Part shown: one piece after another, positions 44,675-56,857 of the stretch
Position numbering within the stretch: position 1 is the first letter of the stretch
Layout: every line of letters begins with the position of its first letter
DNA from: Collybiopsis luxurians FD-317 M1
Taxonomy: Eukaryota > Basidiomycota > Agaricomycetes > Agaricales > Omphalotaceae
Direction: 5' to 3'
Assembly: GCA_000827265.1 (NCBI GenBank)
Contig: KN834793.1
Coordinates: 1-64,000 of the forward strand
Length of the DNA: 64,000 nucleotides
Translations under genes and position numbers: made by a program
The notes under the pieces: generated by a model
The model's input: the letters and a program-made list of their open reading frames with translations, nothing else
Databases searched by the model: none
Told to the model about the DNA's origin: nothing

Positions 44675-46457
44675 CTATGTACCACTATGAACCTTTTCTC
44701 CTTTCTGCACAACAGGATCGTTATCCCCAATCTTCCTGAACACCCATCTTATCCTACCCCCCTCACGTATCAGTACTATCTGTGTCATCTCGAAGACAAT
44801 CCTCTCCAGCGAGAGACACGTTTCTGCAATTTTCCGTACAGTTTCTACATTGCTTTCCAAGTCATAATGGTCCCCGTCGCAATGGAGCATCCGGATAGCA
44901 CCCAACACAATAAGCTGAGGTAACAAAGCCAAGTGAGGGAGAAATCCATCCTGTCAGCGATAGTAAGTGGAAAACATTAGCAGAAAAGCAGGCCGGAAGG
45001 CTCTCACTATGTCTCTATCTGCAGAATGCCAAACCCACGGCTCCAAACTCAGCTCGCGGACGCGTGGAAAGGCTCGGGCGAGAGCTGAGAACGTAGCCGC
45101 AGTGCATTCGACCCCACCGAGCTTTGTCAAGCAAGGTAACCGGTTCGATTTTAGGATACTCAGAAATGGTCCTAGGAAAGGTGATGGTACTGATTGGCCC
45201 GAAACGTCAAGCACAACGTCACCTTCGTCGGCTTCATCTACCTCGTCTGGATCATTGAAGAACACGAAACGCATCACAACGTCCTTGAACAAATCAAACC
45301 CAGCGATCTCAGTTATCGATGCCCGGGCACCCTGTTCTACAAGCCAGACTGCTTGATAACTTGTACATTGTAAGCGTCTGAGCTTTGGTAAGAGAGGCTC
45401 TGATGGACGATATTTTGGCTTCTGGAACCAGCGTTTGCCAATGATCAGTGGGGCTAATACTAGTTCTTCGATGGCTGGATACGATTGAAGGAACGCAAGA
45501 AAGGGAAAAGGGGTACAATGGACATATCCAGTAATGTCGAGGACGCGAAGGTGATTCCAGTGAGCGACGGAGATGAGAGGTATAAGTGAAACTATCTCAT
45601 TATTAAATTCCTGAAGATGCAAATGTATTTCCTAACGAAAATTGTTAAAATTCAAAGGGAAAGAAATGTTCAGTTGCTACCTCTAGGTCACTATTTTCAA
45701 TCGGCATGCCAAATAGACTCGTCGGATCAACAGCGTTCTTTTCTCTATCGAAACAAGTGGTGTGGATTCTGAGGATTTTGAGACCTCTGAGATTAAGGAA
45801 CTAGGTTGGCCAAAAATCAGTCGGGGATCGCGTCAAAATGCAACGACGACACACCGTCTCGGTGGCACTCAGCTCTTTTACTGCCTGATAATCAACCGCC
45901 GTAAGCATTGATGTCGGAAAATCAACAACGCCTAGCAGTTCCAAGCTCCCTAGACTGCCCAATATACTCCATAAATCATCTCCATCCCTGACTAGCGGTT
46001 GGGGAAACCGATACCATCCAAAACGCTTCAACGTCTTCATGCGTTTCAGGGCCTCGATGAGCAGGCCTTCATACTCCCTTGTCTGTTCAGTCGAAGTTCT
46101 TTCTGCAGGAACTTGTATTTGTCGTCCTACTGCAAACTCTTTCGGAGGCACGAGAGGATTGGCCATCCAACGATCAGGCATAAAATTACCTCGGCACACG
46201 TCCCAGATATTTTCTGGTATTATATTAAGCTCTCTTACTTCGGCAGCAGTCAACTCTGCTTGAGTAAAGAATTTGAAAATATCCACAGAACGAGAAATTT
46301 TGATATGGAAAACACGATAATTCAGATGGCGAGGAATGGCAATTTCCGCGAGAGCTTTGCAGGAAAGGGCCAATGATAAAATATCAGAAGGGGCATCGAG
46401 CGATGATACAATCAAGTGAAGGGTTTCTGTTGGTAGACGTTTTGTTATCGAGGTCAT
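44675..46457 (-). CDS. F-box protein, copy 2
   Basis: Tandem paralogue of the gene at 42585-44388. Exons: 45855-46457, 45681-45800, 45008-45631, 44675-44950 (603, 120, 624 and 276 nt; the first three equal to copy 1), 540 residues. The F-box reads LPTETLHLIVSSLDAPSDIL. Similarity is uneven. The middle of exon 3 (from LRVLDITGYVHCTP through ILKSNRLP) is nearly identical, while exon 1 after residue 100 and the 3' ends differ more. This suggests gene conversion or a recent partial exchange in the middle. The start was placed by homology with copy 1; an in-frame ATG exists 54 nt upstream (46511). Confidence 0.8.
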
Positions 46458-46636
46458 CGTGGTGGAAGCTAGCAAAGTTATGGCAGTTAAGCGCCGTTCT
46501 CTTCGTTTCATTACCGCGAGCAGGTAAGGCTAAGTACGAAGGAGCTGGGCGCGCAGGCATAAGAGTCAATCCCCGTGAATGTCGTACCTAGCGGTACTAT
46601 CATACGTAGTGTCCATCTCGAACTAATAAAAATCAT
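46458..46636. other. Short intergenic
   Basis: 179 bp: promoter of F-box copy 2 and 3' end of the Ran-binding gene. Confidence 0.45.
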
Positions 46637-48407
46637 CTACAGGTCCTGCCTGGTTGCATCCACTACGGTTTCTGACGTCTCCGTCTTTTTCAAACTAGCA
46701 CTACTCATCACAGACTCGGCAAAAGCCTGAAAATCTTTTCTCGAACAAAATCTACCAGGCTGCAGACGCAATTCAGTCCTCAGGTGCCAAGCAAAACACT
46801 CTTTCATACCTTCAAAGCGTACACCACGACCTCCTGTGCTTTAATCTCCGATGACTCTGCCAGCAAAAGTCTAAGAACGCATTCCTGAGGATCAAATGTA
46901 CATCGAACAGTCGGCTGCAGCCGAGTGTTCATCGAGATCTTCCATAAAGGCTCTCGACGGAATACTTTCAAACCAGGGGGACGCACGGTTAACAAAACAC
47001 CGAAAACATTTCAAACACAATCCCATACTCACAAACACGCTCATTCTCCGTCTTCCTATCCGCCAAATACTTTACCTGACCCAAAACCCCACTCGAGAAA
47101 TCCTGGCTTCCTCGCTTGACAAACAGCTTGACGCCCTTCAGCTCATGTCGAACGTCTTCGTCCTCCTCTCCTGTCACATCTACCGGATACATACTATGAG
47201 CGCTCAACTCGCTGGTCCGGCTTGCGTGAAAAAAAAATTGTTTTACTGACGAGTGCTAGTGCTATGCGTTGCCGTATCCCGACGAGATTCCAACGCGAAT
47301 GCAGAGGATTCTCCTTCATCCAGAGACTTTTCAGTGGGATCGCCGTCCAGTTTGTCGACGAAGGAATGTCGCTTTCGGAAGTTGGTAGAGGTGGACCAAA
47401 CTGGTCTCACGTTTGCTCCTGAAGCCAAGGTTCCATTCCCAAACGAAAATGATACCGGTGTGTTGCTTGCAAAACTTTCGAAACCTGAGCTTGGCTTGAG
47501 TTTTGGAGTTGGAGTTGGTGGAAGAGGCTAGTTGGCGATTTGAGATCAGCTATCACTCCGTTACTCGACCTGCTCACCTCTTTGGTTTTATTTTCCTTAT
47601 CTTCCGGTTTGTGGTCGATCTTGTGTGTATCAGCCGTCAGCGAGGTAGATTCGTTGCTGGTTTGTGTCGGCTGTGGTTCCGCATCAACGGATTTCTGTGG
47701 TATCTCTGCAGGTTCAGTTATTACTTCCTCAACCTTTGGAAGAGTTTGAGTCTCTTCAGCTATTTTCGGAGAAGAATCCACGCCAACATCGGACTAAATA
47801 ATGATCATCGGTCAATTCCGCCCTACTTCATCGATGAACAAGTAGCCTACCTTTTCCTCGACCGTACCAGACCCTTCCTTCCTCTTCTCCTCCTCCTCGT
47901 TCTCCTGCGGCGGCGTCTTGCAACGTTTGTTGGGGTACAACGCCGCAAGGTTCTACTCGTAGTGACAAAGGTAAACACAAGTACCCATCATCAACACTCT
48001 ACGAATCGACGTACATATGGGTACTCTAGAGGCTGTTTACATCGAACATTCAGCATCAACAAAGCATCACGGAGGGTATCTGAACGCACAACATTGTTCT
48101 CATCATGATCGTGCATGCGTTTGCGTTTTAATGACGATCCCCTGGCTACAGTAGAAGTTCCTACTACTGGATTAGTCTCTACCGTCTCTGACGGTGAGGG
48201 AATGGAAATAGCAGCTGGGTTCGACATGGCCACATCGGAGGTGTTCTGTACCTCATGTTGTTGAAGAGAACTCGACGACGACGACAACGACGGTGCTTGG
48301 CTCTTAAAAGGATCTTCCATCGACGTATCTGTGTCTAGGTCTCCTCCAACGGAATCGCCTGAAGATTCTGCTACCAAAGTAGGCAATTCCGTGCTAGTGC
48401 TTGACAT
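46637..48407 (-). CDS. RanBP1-domain protein (RanBP3/Hba1/Yrb2-like)
   Basis: Binds Ran-GTP; RanBP3/Yrb2-type proteins are nuclear cofactors of exportin Crm1. Exons: 48015-48407, 47851-47952, 47578-47793, 47247-47527, 47033-47193, 46810-46964, 46637-46759, giving 476 residues. The N-terminal half is Ser/Asp-rich with KRKR, a Glu/Lys-rich segment and an FG-like stretch (FSFGNG). The RanBD lies near the C-terminus: VKLFVKRGSQDFSSGVLG, VKYLADRKTENER, FRREPLWKISMN, RLLLAESSE, ending in DFQAFAESV. An in-frame upstream exon (48552-48616, MFPVSDFNFVYCG..., joined to 48438 by a GT-AG intron) could add about 32 residues; I prefer the shorter start but cannot exclude the longer one. Confidence 0.8.
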
Positions 48408-49944
48408 ATCCTGGACAAACTCTCCAGGGTGGATAGATCTACACGAAGGGAAAAAGGTAAGTCTCATATCCAGAGACAACAAGCTCTAAAAAAAGCAAAA
48501 CAAGATACCAACTCCCGCGAATCTATCCTCCTTCTCTTTGCATAAACATACCCCATAGTCGCAGCAAACGTCGCCATTCCACAATAAACAAAGTTAAAAT
48601 CCGATACAGGAAACATCGAGTTACACCCAGTGTTTGTTCAAAATATTCGCTCCCTCTTCCTTCAATCTGTGTCGCTGGCCAGAAAGGTTACGATACACAG
48701 TATGTGCAGTGATTCTGCAAAGTCGAGTGAGCTAAAGAAAATTAAGAAATAAAAAATAAAAAAAACAAAGTCTTTAAATACCGTCCGATAAGGGATCCGC
48801 ACCTCGTATGCATGTTCGAGTCCGATTGGTTTCTGAACCTTGCTGCTGCCTCGCGTTCTGTCAATGATGGCTATCGACCATCGCAGGTCATCCGCCCCGA
48901 ATAGACTCTCATCATTGGATGCTCGTTGCTCAAATGCTCCAACATGAGTAGGACGCGTGGATTTTTGGATGCGACGTTGTTCGGCACTGCCAGCTGCAGT
49001 GAATGGGGTAGAGATGGAATTCGATGGAACGTGTGCGCGTGAGCTCGTGCTGTGTTAATTAGGCTGGCGGATCTTGTATGAAAACTAGTCAGTACTGAAC
49101 TGAACGATGCTTCCACCAATAGATATTTGAAGATGCTCCAAGAACCATAATACATCTCTCGGCTAACAAATACTAGGCGATCCGAATTATACACTCCAGT
49201 TCACTCCATTGACAAACTAAAGGCTCCGCACCAGCCGGATAGAAAGTGCTGAATGAAGGACACCGTCGAATGATCTTTGCGTGCTCTAAACTTGATAGCA
49301 TCAGCTCGTGTATATACGCGTTCATCATTCCAGCTATACTCATCTTGTCTAATCCCTCACTCCAATATCATCGCCCCAATTGACTAGACCAGCCAGGCTT
49401 TTCTCTACCCCACCTCCGAAGCAACCACGAGGGTCACTAAACACGGTTCAAGAACAGACACGTCCGCTCGATGGGGTAGGTGGGGTTTCTACCCCCCCAA
49501 GTCTGAATCCACTACGGTGTATCGTAGTTATTCGATATGGTTCTTTATTACGTGCCAGCTCGATGGAGTGATACTGAGACCTGCTAGCTCATACGAGGTA
49601 TTGGACGAAACGGCTGCAGGAGTTTTGAGTTTTGATTATAGATGCTGAGAGATGATCGGATTTGAGCTTTGTTGATATAAACGATAGGGGGTTATAAATC
49701 GAGTTCGTCTTGAGAGGGGGAGGAGAAATCAAAATGATGTTGAATAATTTCGATTAAATAATCACCAAAGAACGTCGAATCACCATTTGTTGCTCCTCAA
49801 TGGCTTCAACATGGGAGTCAAAAGCAAAGAGGTCTCAGTTCCCTACTGGCTGAATCATTTTTATTAAGAGTTCAGCAATCTTATATATGTGGAATAAAGC
49901 AGGCGAATAACGGAGTATTGCAACGGAAATTTGTAAGAAAAAAG
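48408..49944. other. Intergenic, RanBP promoter to tRNA
   Basis: Apart from the possible upstream exon at 48552-48616 (minus), no gene is recognised. Short frames such as 48871-49194 (minus) have no known features. Confidence 0.4.
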
Positions 49945-50052
49945 TGCCCACTGGCAGGCTCGAACTGCCGACCCTTGCGTTTACTTACGTAAAGCTTGGT
50001 AATCAAGTCTCCCTTATAAGCACAAAGCTCTAACCAACTGAGCTAAGCGGGC
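49945..50052 (-). tRNA. tRNA-Ile(UAU) with intron
   Basis: On the minus strand the acceptor stem is GCCCGCT/AGTGGGC plus discriminator A, and the D-arm is GCTC/GAGC with AGTTGGTTA. The anticodon stem is TTGTG/CGCAA, the loop CTTATAA with anticodon TAT, and the T-arm GGCAG TTCGAGC CTGCC. An intron of about 34 nt interrupts the loop after the base 3' of the anticodon, the canonical site. A box and B box are intact. UAU reads the rare isoleucine codon AUA. Confidence 0.92.
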
Positions 50053-50350
50053 GCCAGGAGAGCTGTCATAGCGTTCTCTCAAGTAGGCATCTGAATAGGT
50101 TGTGCCCTCTTTGCTAGAGTTTCATGATTGAAATCCATCTTCTCATGCAATTCGGCGAAGCAACCGGTCCAAGACGCGTACCGTCTGGCTATGTCTGGCT
50201 ATACGTGTTACCCGAAACCCTGGAGCTGAGCCATCAATACGTGCACGTGTCAATTTTCCCACCTTGACGTGGAACTTGGGCTGAGGGAGTTAATAAGGTG
50301 CCCGACGTTTCTCAGTCCCATCATCTTTTCCCTCCCTCTCTCTCTCAGCG
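50053..50350. other. Promoter interval of the PDI gene
   Basis: 298 bp. A CT-rich tract (CCCTCCCTCTCTCTCTC, about 50330-50347) directly before the ATG is typical of fungal core promoters. No TATA box is seen. Confidence 0.4.
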
Positions 50351-51964
50351 ATGTGGAATCCTCAGCTCGTCGCGCTGACACTGGCAATGTCCTCGACATT
50401 AGCCTCTGCAGCCATCTTCCCCAAAGACACTGTAGTCAAGATGCTAGATACAAAAGGATTCAAAAAGGCAATGAAGCGTAATGTTAGTTCCTCATCATTA
50501 CCATCATCATTATCATCGAACATACCTTATTGATGATATGGTATATGGAAATATAGGAAACCAGTATGGTCGCATTCGTTGCACCATGGTGTGGTGTAAG
50601 CCCCCAAACCCAATCCAAGTTTACCTGTTTACATATCTCCTTCGACATATAGCACTGTCAACGAATGGCTCCGGAATACAGCAAAGCCGCCCTAGGCCTC
50701 TACCCTCTCATTCCCACCTATGCAATCGACTGCGACGCCGATGCCAACAAGCGTCTATGCCATGAGGAGGTATGTCGTATAATCCAAATCCTAGGGTTCA
50801 CCCATTAAGACGCGCAATTCCCATTAGGGCGTCGAAGGATTCCCCACAATCAAAGTGAGTAACACCTCTCCCTTCCAGCTCATTCTCGTCTAACACCTCA
50901 GTCCAAATCTAGCTCTATCCTCGGGGAAGATACCTCGGATCAATGAAGTATGAATCCGAACGCACAGCCAGCGGATTCTTCTACTGGGCTTCAAGGCGCG
51001 TTCCAAACCACGTCAAGAAAATAGGTCAAGTGGACGCTATCCAATCTTGGGTCGAAGACGTACGTTTCGAACATACCGATCAACTCAACTCATCTCATCT
51101 CCTTTTATAGAGCGCCGAAGGAGGACTCCCCCGGGCACTCCTTCTCACAAAGGAAAAGAAGGTCCCCTTACTATGGTCAGTCTTGGGCAACAAATACGCC
51201 GGCAAAATCGAACTCGCATCCCATCGCGATCGCAAGGGAAAGAGTTCCGTCGCTCTTGGGTACGAAGCGGGTGAACCTAAATCATCAAAAGTCATCATAT
51301 ACGCACCTGGATCAACAACACCCGTCCGATACGAAGGTACGTACTTTCTTTCCCCTATCACCTATTCCTTTTCAAGCCTTCTTATCCATTCCTTCCAGGC
51401 ATAACAAAACTCGACTCCCTCTCCAAATTCTTCGACTCCGTCATCGACGGAACCGCAGACCTCAAACTCGTCAATCAAGAAGCAGCAGCGGAGGAATTCG
51501 TCCTCGACGAAGCCGAACTCGAGATTCAGCGTCAACAGGAAGCGCAGAGGATCGCTTTGGCGCATGGAGGGTTCGCGGATCTTGTCGACTTTGAGGACGC
51601 GTTGAAGAAGGGGTATAATCCGCATGCGGGGGCCGGGCAGGCGTATCCTGGGATGATGGGTGATGTGCCGAAGAAGAAGAAACAAACGGAAGCGGAAGCG
51701 GAATCGACGGTAGAAGATGGGAATGTTAAAGAGGAACAGGCTGCATTTGTCGCCAGTCCTGCAGAAGAGCCTGCGCCTACTGCTACGCCTGAACCTTCAG
51801 AAACAGAAGCAGCCAAGAAGGAGGAGACAGCCCAATCTATTGCGGAACCGGAACCTGAGCCCACTGCTACACCCGAACCATCAGAAGCGGCCAAGGAGGG
51901 TGAGGCGACGAGCGTGTCTGTTGAGGAACCCGCAATTCCTACAGGGCTTAAAGACGAGCTGTAA
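50351..51964 (+). CDS. ER protein disulfide isomerase-like, single thioredoxin domain, KDEL tail
   Basis: Thiol-disulfide oxidoreductase of the ER lumen, related to the P5/Mpd1 group. Exons: 50351-50482, 50557-50595, 50653-50769, 50828-50854, 50913-51059, 51111-51336, 51399-51964, giving 417 residues. A signal peptide covers residues 1-21, followed by a thioredoxin domain with active site WCGHC (Cys56, Cys59), split by an intron between Gly57 and His58. GFPTIK holds the cis-proline. A second, redox-inactive helical/thioredoxin-like half follows, then an acidic Glu/Ala/Pro/Thr tail with a repeated PTATPEPSE unit, and a C-terminal KDEL for retrieval from the Golgi. Having one CGHC domain instead of two is typical of Mpd1-like enzymes. 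Confidence 0.88.
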
Positions 51965-52504
51965 CGCGTTAACATTAATAAATAACGTTCGGCTCTACTG
52001 TACTATCATTATTGGGAAACACTTGGGTTGTACGATTGCTTGCTAATGCTATATCTATAGTAAATATTCTGACACTATGTGCAGTTTGAGTGAAGGTTCC
52101 TCCGTCAATAGACGTTTCGACAATGACATGCGGTATGCATCGTGACAACATCGTAAGTACCGTACATACTGTACGCGGTTAGAATGGATTAGTTGGTATA
52201 ATAATGCAGCACACAAAACCCCCTGAAGCAATAAAACCCTCAACATGACACAGAAAACCAAAACCAAATATATAAATAGTTATGAGCTCCTAAGGATAGT
52301 AATAGTCTGTAGGTGGATAGGCGCATAAACCCACGTCAAAACACATGCCGGAAGCTTCGTTGTCAATAGGTCGCCGTTGAAAATTCAAAAAAAAAAAAAC
52401 TTCTACAAGCGACACCAGGTATTTTCTTTCTCAGTGGCAATGAGATGTATACCACGGTGTCGTTGTCTCCCCCCTCCCATTCGGGTGTGTTGATGGTTCG
52501 AAAA
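51965..52504. other. Intergenic between convergent genes
   Basis: 540 bp between two stop codons, with a poly-A run (about 52389-52400). It should hold both 3' UTRs; no gene is seen. Confidence 0.45.
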
Positions 52505-53342
52505 TCACAAGAACAGAGCGAACGCCATCGCAGAGCCTACAACGCCAAACGCCGTCTTCCATACCCTCGCATCCACAGCAAGTCCAAGTCCAGAGTTTGA
52601 GTTACCATTCGACGCGGCCGAAGTCGAAGCAGCATTGGAGCCAGTAGAAGAAGCAGAGTCCCCATCGGTAGCACTAGCATGTGCACCCGCGGCGCCAGAG
52701 GTGTTACCGAGCACTAAGGACGTGCCGGAAGCAGAGGCACCGGTTTGGGACGTGGTTACGGATACGGATGCTGTAGAAGTGGGGACATCGGTACCGCCAG
52801 TGGTAGCATTGGCAGCAAAGGAAGGTGCAGCGCTGGCGCTGGCTGCGTCGACGAGAGCACCGGCACCCCAAGGGATCTTGTCACCGTTGGGTTGGGTAGC
52901 GTTGGGGGCGTTAGTGGTGGCGCCCGTGGGAGAGGAAATGGCGAAACGAGTGGTCCATTGTGGGTTGGACGCTTCATCGGGAGAGACGAACTGGTAAAAG
53001 TAGATGGGAGAATAAGGGTTGACTTGGGGGCATGTCCAGGAGTATGAGCCATCCTTGGTACCATCGAGACCGGTAGCGACAGCTGCAGGAGTCAGTTTAG
53101 TAAGGAACTGCAAGAAAGATAGCAGAAAACAACACACTCGTTAAGAAAACCATCTGAAAGTTGTCCCCAGTCATAAACTCAATGGCCATGTTCGACCAGT
53201 TGGACGTCGAGTTTTTGTCTCCTGACCAGGTAATCGTACATTGCGAACCAGCTTGTCCTGTACTAGGCGTATTCGGAGAGACGTCGGCGCGAGCCAAGAG
53301 GGTAGAAGCAAGGAGAACGGCGAGAGAGAACGAAGAAACCAT
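52505..53342 (-). CDS. GPI-anchored Ser/Thr-rich wall protein (Kre9/Knh1-like N-terminal domain)
   Basis: Exons 53151-53342 and 52505-53107, 264 residues. The signal peptide is MVSSFSLAVLLASTLLARA. The N-terminal beta domain has SQCTITWSGD, WSNMAIEFMTGDNFQM, TGLDGTKDGSYSWTCP and SPIYFYQF, typical of the fungal Ser-Thr-rich GPI-anchored family whose domain is shared with Kre9/Knh1. A long Ser/Thr/Ala/Gly region (about 125-240) is probably O-mannosylated. The C-terminus is hydrophobic (FGVVGSAMAFALFL), preceded by small residues for GPI attachment. It is likely cell-wall or plasma-membrane bound. The role, beta-glucan related by analogy, is inference. Confidence 0.85.
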
Positions 53343-55802
53343 TGTGTTAAGTAGGAACGGAGCTGAAAAAAAACTGTCGGTCAGTTTGAGGTGTAAGCAA
53401 CTATCTAATAGCTATTTCTATCACCTTTAAGGGACTGGTGGAGCTAAAAGGACTTGAAACGAGCGGAGGGGTTGATAGCGAGCGAGCGGTGAGATGGGGG
53501 TGGAGAACAAGTTTTGACTGGCTCGACATACAGGGGCACTGTGACTGTCAATAGTGCCGTGGGAAGGTTTGTACTACGGCTATCGCGGGCTACAGGCCAT
53601 TTGAAGCCGCAATGGGGAATGTAACCAGGTATTCAACGCGTAGTAAGAGACAGGGAATCACATTACAACTGATAAAAGTACATTCAAGAATCTATCATAC
53701 CAGAATTTTGAGCGCGAAACGCATATGGTTGTTACTCGTTTATACTGACCTATTCGTACAGCTTTTTCTACGCCCCGTACCGTTCATCAGAAGTACCGAA
53801 ATGAAGGTTACCTCGACCAGACGGTCACTTTGCAGGTTCAATAGAGGAAGAAGAACTTGACGCCCGCGGGAGGGTAGTCAATTGCAACTATTATGAGCGA
53901 CATTGACTGGCATTGGGCGGGGTGGCGACTTGCAGTTGACAGACACGAGCTCTTCGACCCTTGCGCAGGTACGAAAAATGGACGTCTTTTTTCTTGATAA
54001 CCGAGTCACTCAAAGATGACCAGGCTAGCTACATCCAGTACCAAATCAAAGTCCGCAGCTCGGGAAGGATACAGGGCGTTGATTTTGGCGGAAAAGACCA
54101 TGCTTCTAATAGTTTCTAGAGACCAGAGACACAAGAATCTGACGATGAGCCCGAAGTATGCTTGACGAACGCAAAGAGTCTGTCAATCGACAGTGACAAG
54201 ACAGATCAGAGGGAAGGGTTCGAGGGTTGCCAAACGTTTGGTTGCTACCTTTTATACCCTGCACAGAACTGCGCCGGCTACTAGCAATCTGTGCCGATGA
54301 CATACTGCAACAACAGCCAAGCCGGTGATGCTCCAAAGACGAGGCCCTTAATTATGGCACATTATACTTGCATTTGGGCATTATGAGGGTGCAATACGAG
54401 GGTGCAAATAAGAATAGAACGCACTAAATTTGATGCCGTGAATGAAGTGAGTGAATATCTCTGATCATCGCAGCAGCAGTAGGAAAAGATGTGTTTGAGG
54501 CGAGTGCGTGTTTTCCAGGCCAGTTCGTCCCTTTAGATCGCCATGGCTCAACATCGAGACTGACAGAGAAGCTGGATCAAATTCGTCGATAGACATATTA
54601 GCTTTGTATGCGTCTGAACGCTTGCAAGGCTGCATAGATAGATAGGCATATATGCGTGGACTTGTGCAGAGCACAACATAGACGAGTCTGAGACTCAGAG
54701 AAATGAGCGCTCAAATTACCAATTACTTTCCACGTTCATTTCTCTCGGTGCGATAGGGTACCATCATCGACAGACTGTACAAACTGTACATCCAAACCAC
54801 GCCCAGAATTTCTTGACAGAACTCTCCATATAAAACAATGACGGCTTGTTAGCCACAACGATGACAGACCAGAAAGCCTCGGTATTTGTGGATTCTCTCC
54901 ATTCAAGCAGTCACGACAAGACATTTGTGTCGAGCGCCACCATGGAGTGCATTCTACTTGACGCGTCTTGACGCGACAAAGGTCATTTACAGATTCTGTT
55001 CATGACCTCAAAGTTTACCCGCGATTCGCAACGTCAAAAATGGGCCTAAAAATTGCCAAAACTGACCGACATAGCTTCGGTCACGCCGATCCTTGTCAAT
55101 GCTCTGAAGCAATTGGAGGTACATCGAGTAGCCACCTGTGTACAATGTCCACCAAATTCGACCCTTAATCGCTGGATAATGAAACAAATAATTTCGACTA
55201 CCAAGTATAGTTTAGTTACTCTCGCGCAGTAAGGCTGAAACTGGTACTAGGCTGTAGCTTGATCATCGTTCTAGCCCTAAAGTATAGTTGTTACCTCCAC
55301 ATCCGGTCATAGATTAACACTCAGCTTCCGATTTTCCAGGACGACTGACCTGGCCCCCTTCTTACCGGGAACCGATAGTCGTCGCATCATTTCTTTTCTC
55401 TAGCTTTGCACCTGGATAGGTAAATACTCGCCATGAGAACCTGCCACTCGAATGTTTGACATGGATTGTTGAACCTCCATCTTACTCGGTAGATACGGTT
55501 GGCTGAAAGAATGTTTGTGCGGGTCTGTGATAATCTCCACTTAATCGTTGATTCATCCAATTCCGCGAACCTTTTTCCTTTCGGCAATCTCTCTATCTCC
55601 CGACAGCCGACAACCGATAATTGCAAAATCAATCCCACCGCGGCCGTCAGGGAGGATCCGAATTACTTTTTTTTTTTTTTGACTTGATCGTTTTGGGACT
55701 AACACACACCATCTGCTGCCACCCTCAGTATAACTTCTGAGTATAAAATGACGTCGATCCTCCGGACCTGACCCTTACTTCCCCCAGTTTTTTTCATTCA
55801 CC
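53343..55802. other. Gene-poor 2.5-kb interval
   Basis: Divergent promoter space between the GPI protein and the methyltransferase. The longest frames (at most 83 codons) show no motif. A 14-base T run lies near 55667-55680. Confidence 0.4.
55742..55748 (+). promoter_or_regulatory. TATA box of methyltransferase gene
   Basis: TATAAAA, 61 bases upstream of the ATG at 55803. Confidence 0.5.
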
Positions 55803-56784
55803 ATGCTTCACGGAGCGCGTCCCTCAAATCCTCTTTCCCAAGCTCAATCTTCTTCACAAGCACATTATATCCTTCCCTCTGATGACTCCGAAGTCCAAAG
55901 GTCGGTCTCCCAGTTTCTTTGACCGTTGAATATGTAGCTCATTAGCCCACGTACCTATTAGACTGAACCTACAGAATCAGCTCTTGACCCGAGAACTCTG
56001 CAATGGCAAATTGATTTACGCCCCTGCAGAACTCACCCATGGCGACAAAGTACTTGAAAGCGGTACGGGAACAGGTACACATTTGCCACCTCATCTATCG
56101 CCAATAGAACGGCTCGCTGACCACCTGGACTGTCTCCTAATAGGAATATGGCTCACATCCCTCGCAGAAGAGCTCCCCCCCACAGTCTCCTTCACGGGGA
56201 TCGACATCCATACTCGTCTATTCCCATCGCACTTCCCATCCAATCTGTCGTTCCTTCGACATTCCGTCACTGACCTGCCACTTGAATGGACAGAACGTTT
56301 CAATTTCGTCAATCAGCGCCTTCTTATTGGCGGTCTGACGGCACAAGAATGGACCAAAGCTCTCCAAGAAGTTCACCGTGTTCTCGTTCCTGGAGGTTGG
56401 CTCCAATGTATTGAACCCCATATTCCTGCAAAGACGGACATCGGCCCTTATACTGAACGCATGTTCGAGGTTCTCCGGAAACTCCTTTCGAAGAACGGTC
56501 TTGTGTACGACATTGTCGATGAGTTAGGGCGTCTTCTTCCCGAGACAGGGTTCGTCGACGTCCGGAAACACACTGTCTCGCTGTCCGCCCACAAACGCGG
56601 AGATGAATTCAACCATAGGACATTAATGGAATGGTTTTTCACCGCCCTAAAACCGGGAATGCTTGCGACTAAACTCTTGCAATCGGACGAGGAATTTGAG
56701 GATCTCATGCAGAGCATGCTCAAAGAATGGGATGAAACACCAGAGGTAGCTTGGAGTTGGTCTATCATCTACGCTCAGAAATAA
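55803..56784 (+). CDS. SAM-dependent methyltransferase (LaeA/TAM-like)
   Basis: Class I methyltransferase. Exons 55803-55900, 55962-56074, 56144-56784, 283 residues. The opening HYILPSDDSEVQRLNLQ is typical of the fungal LaeA/UMTA-like group. Motif I is VLESGTGTG (about residues 64-72, the glycine motif spans intron 2), motif II VSFTGIDIH. The post-motif region has HRVLVPGGWLQCIEP and a C-terminal helical part. These proteins are abundant in basidiomycetes with mostly unknown substrates; true LaeA is a global regulator of secondary metabolism, but this copy cannot be equated with it. The NRPS-like gene begins 3.6 kb away with an unrelated gene between, so a functional link is only possible. 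Confidence 0.8.
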
Positions 56785-56857
56785 CAGGAGCAAGACCCTC
56801 TACCCATAACCTATCATTACTTATTCATTTATGTTGTATGTACAGTATGTAAATCTA

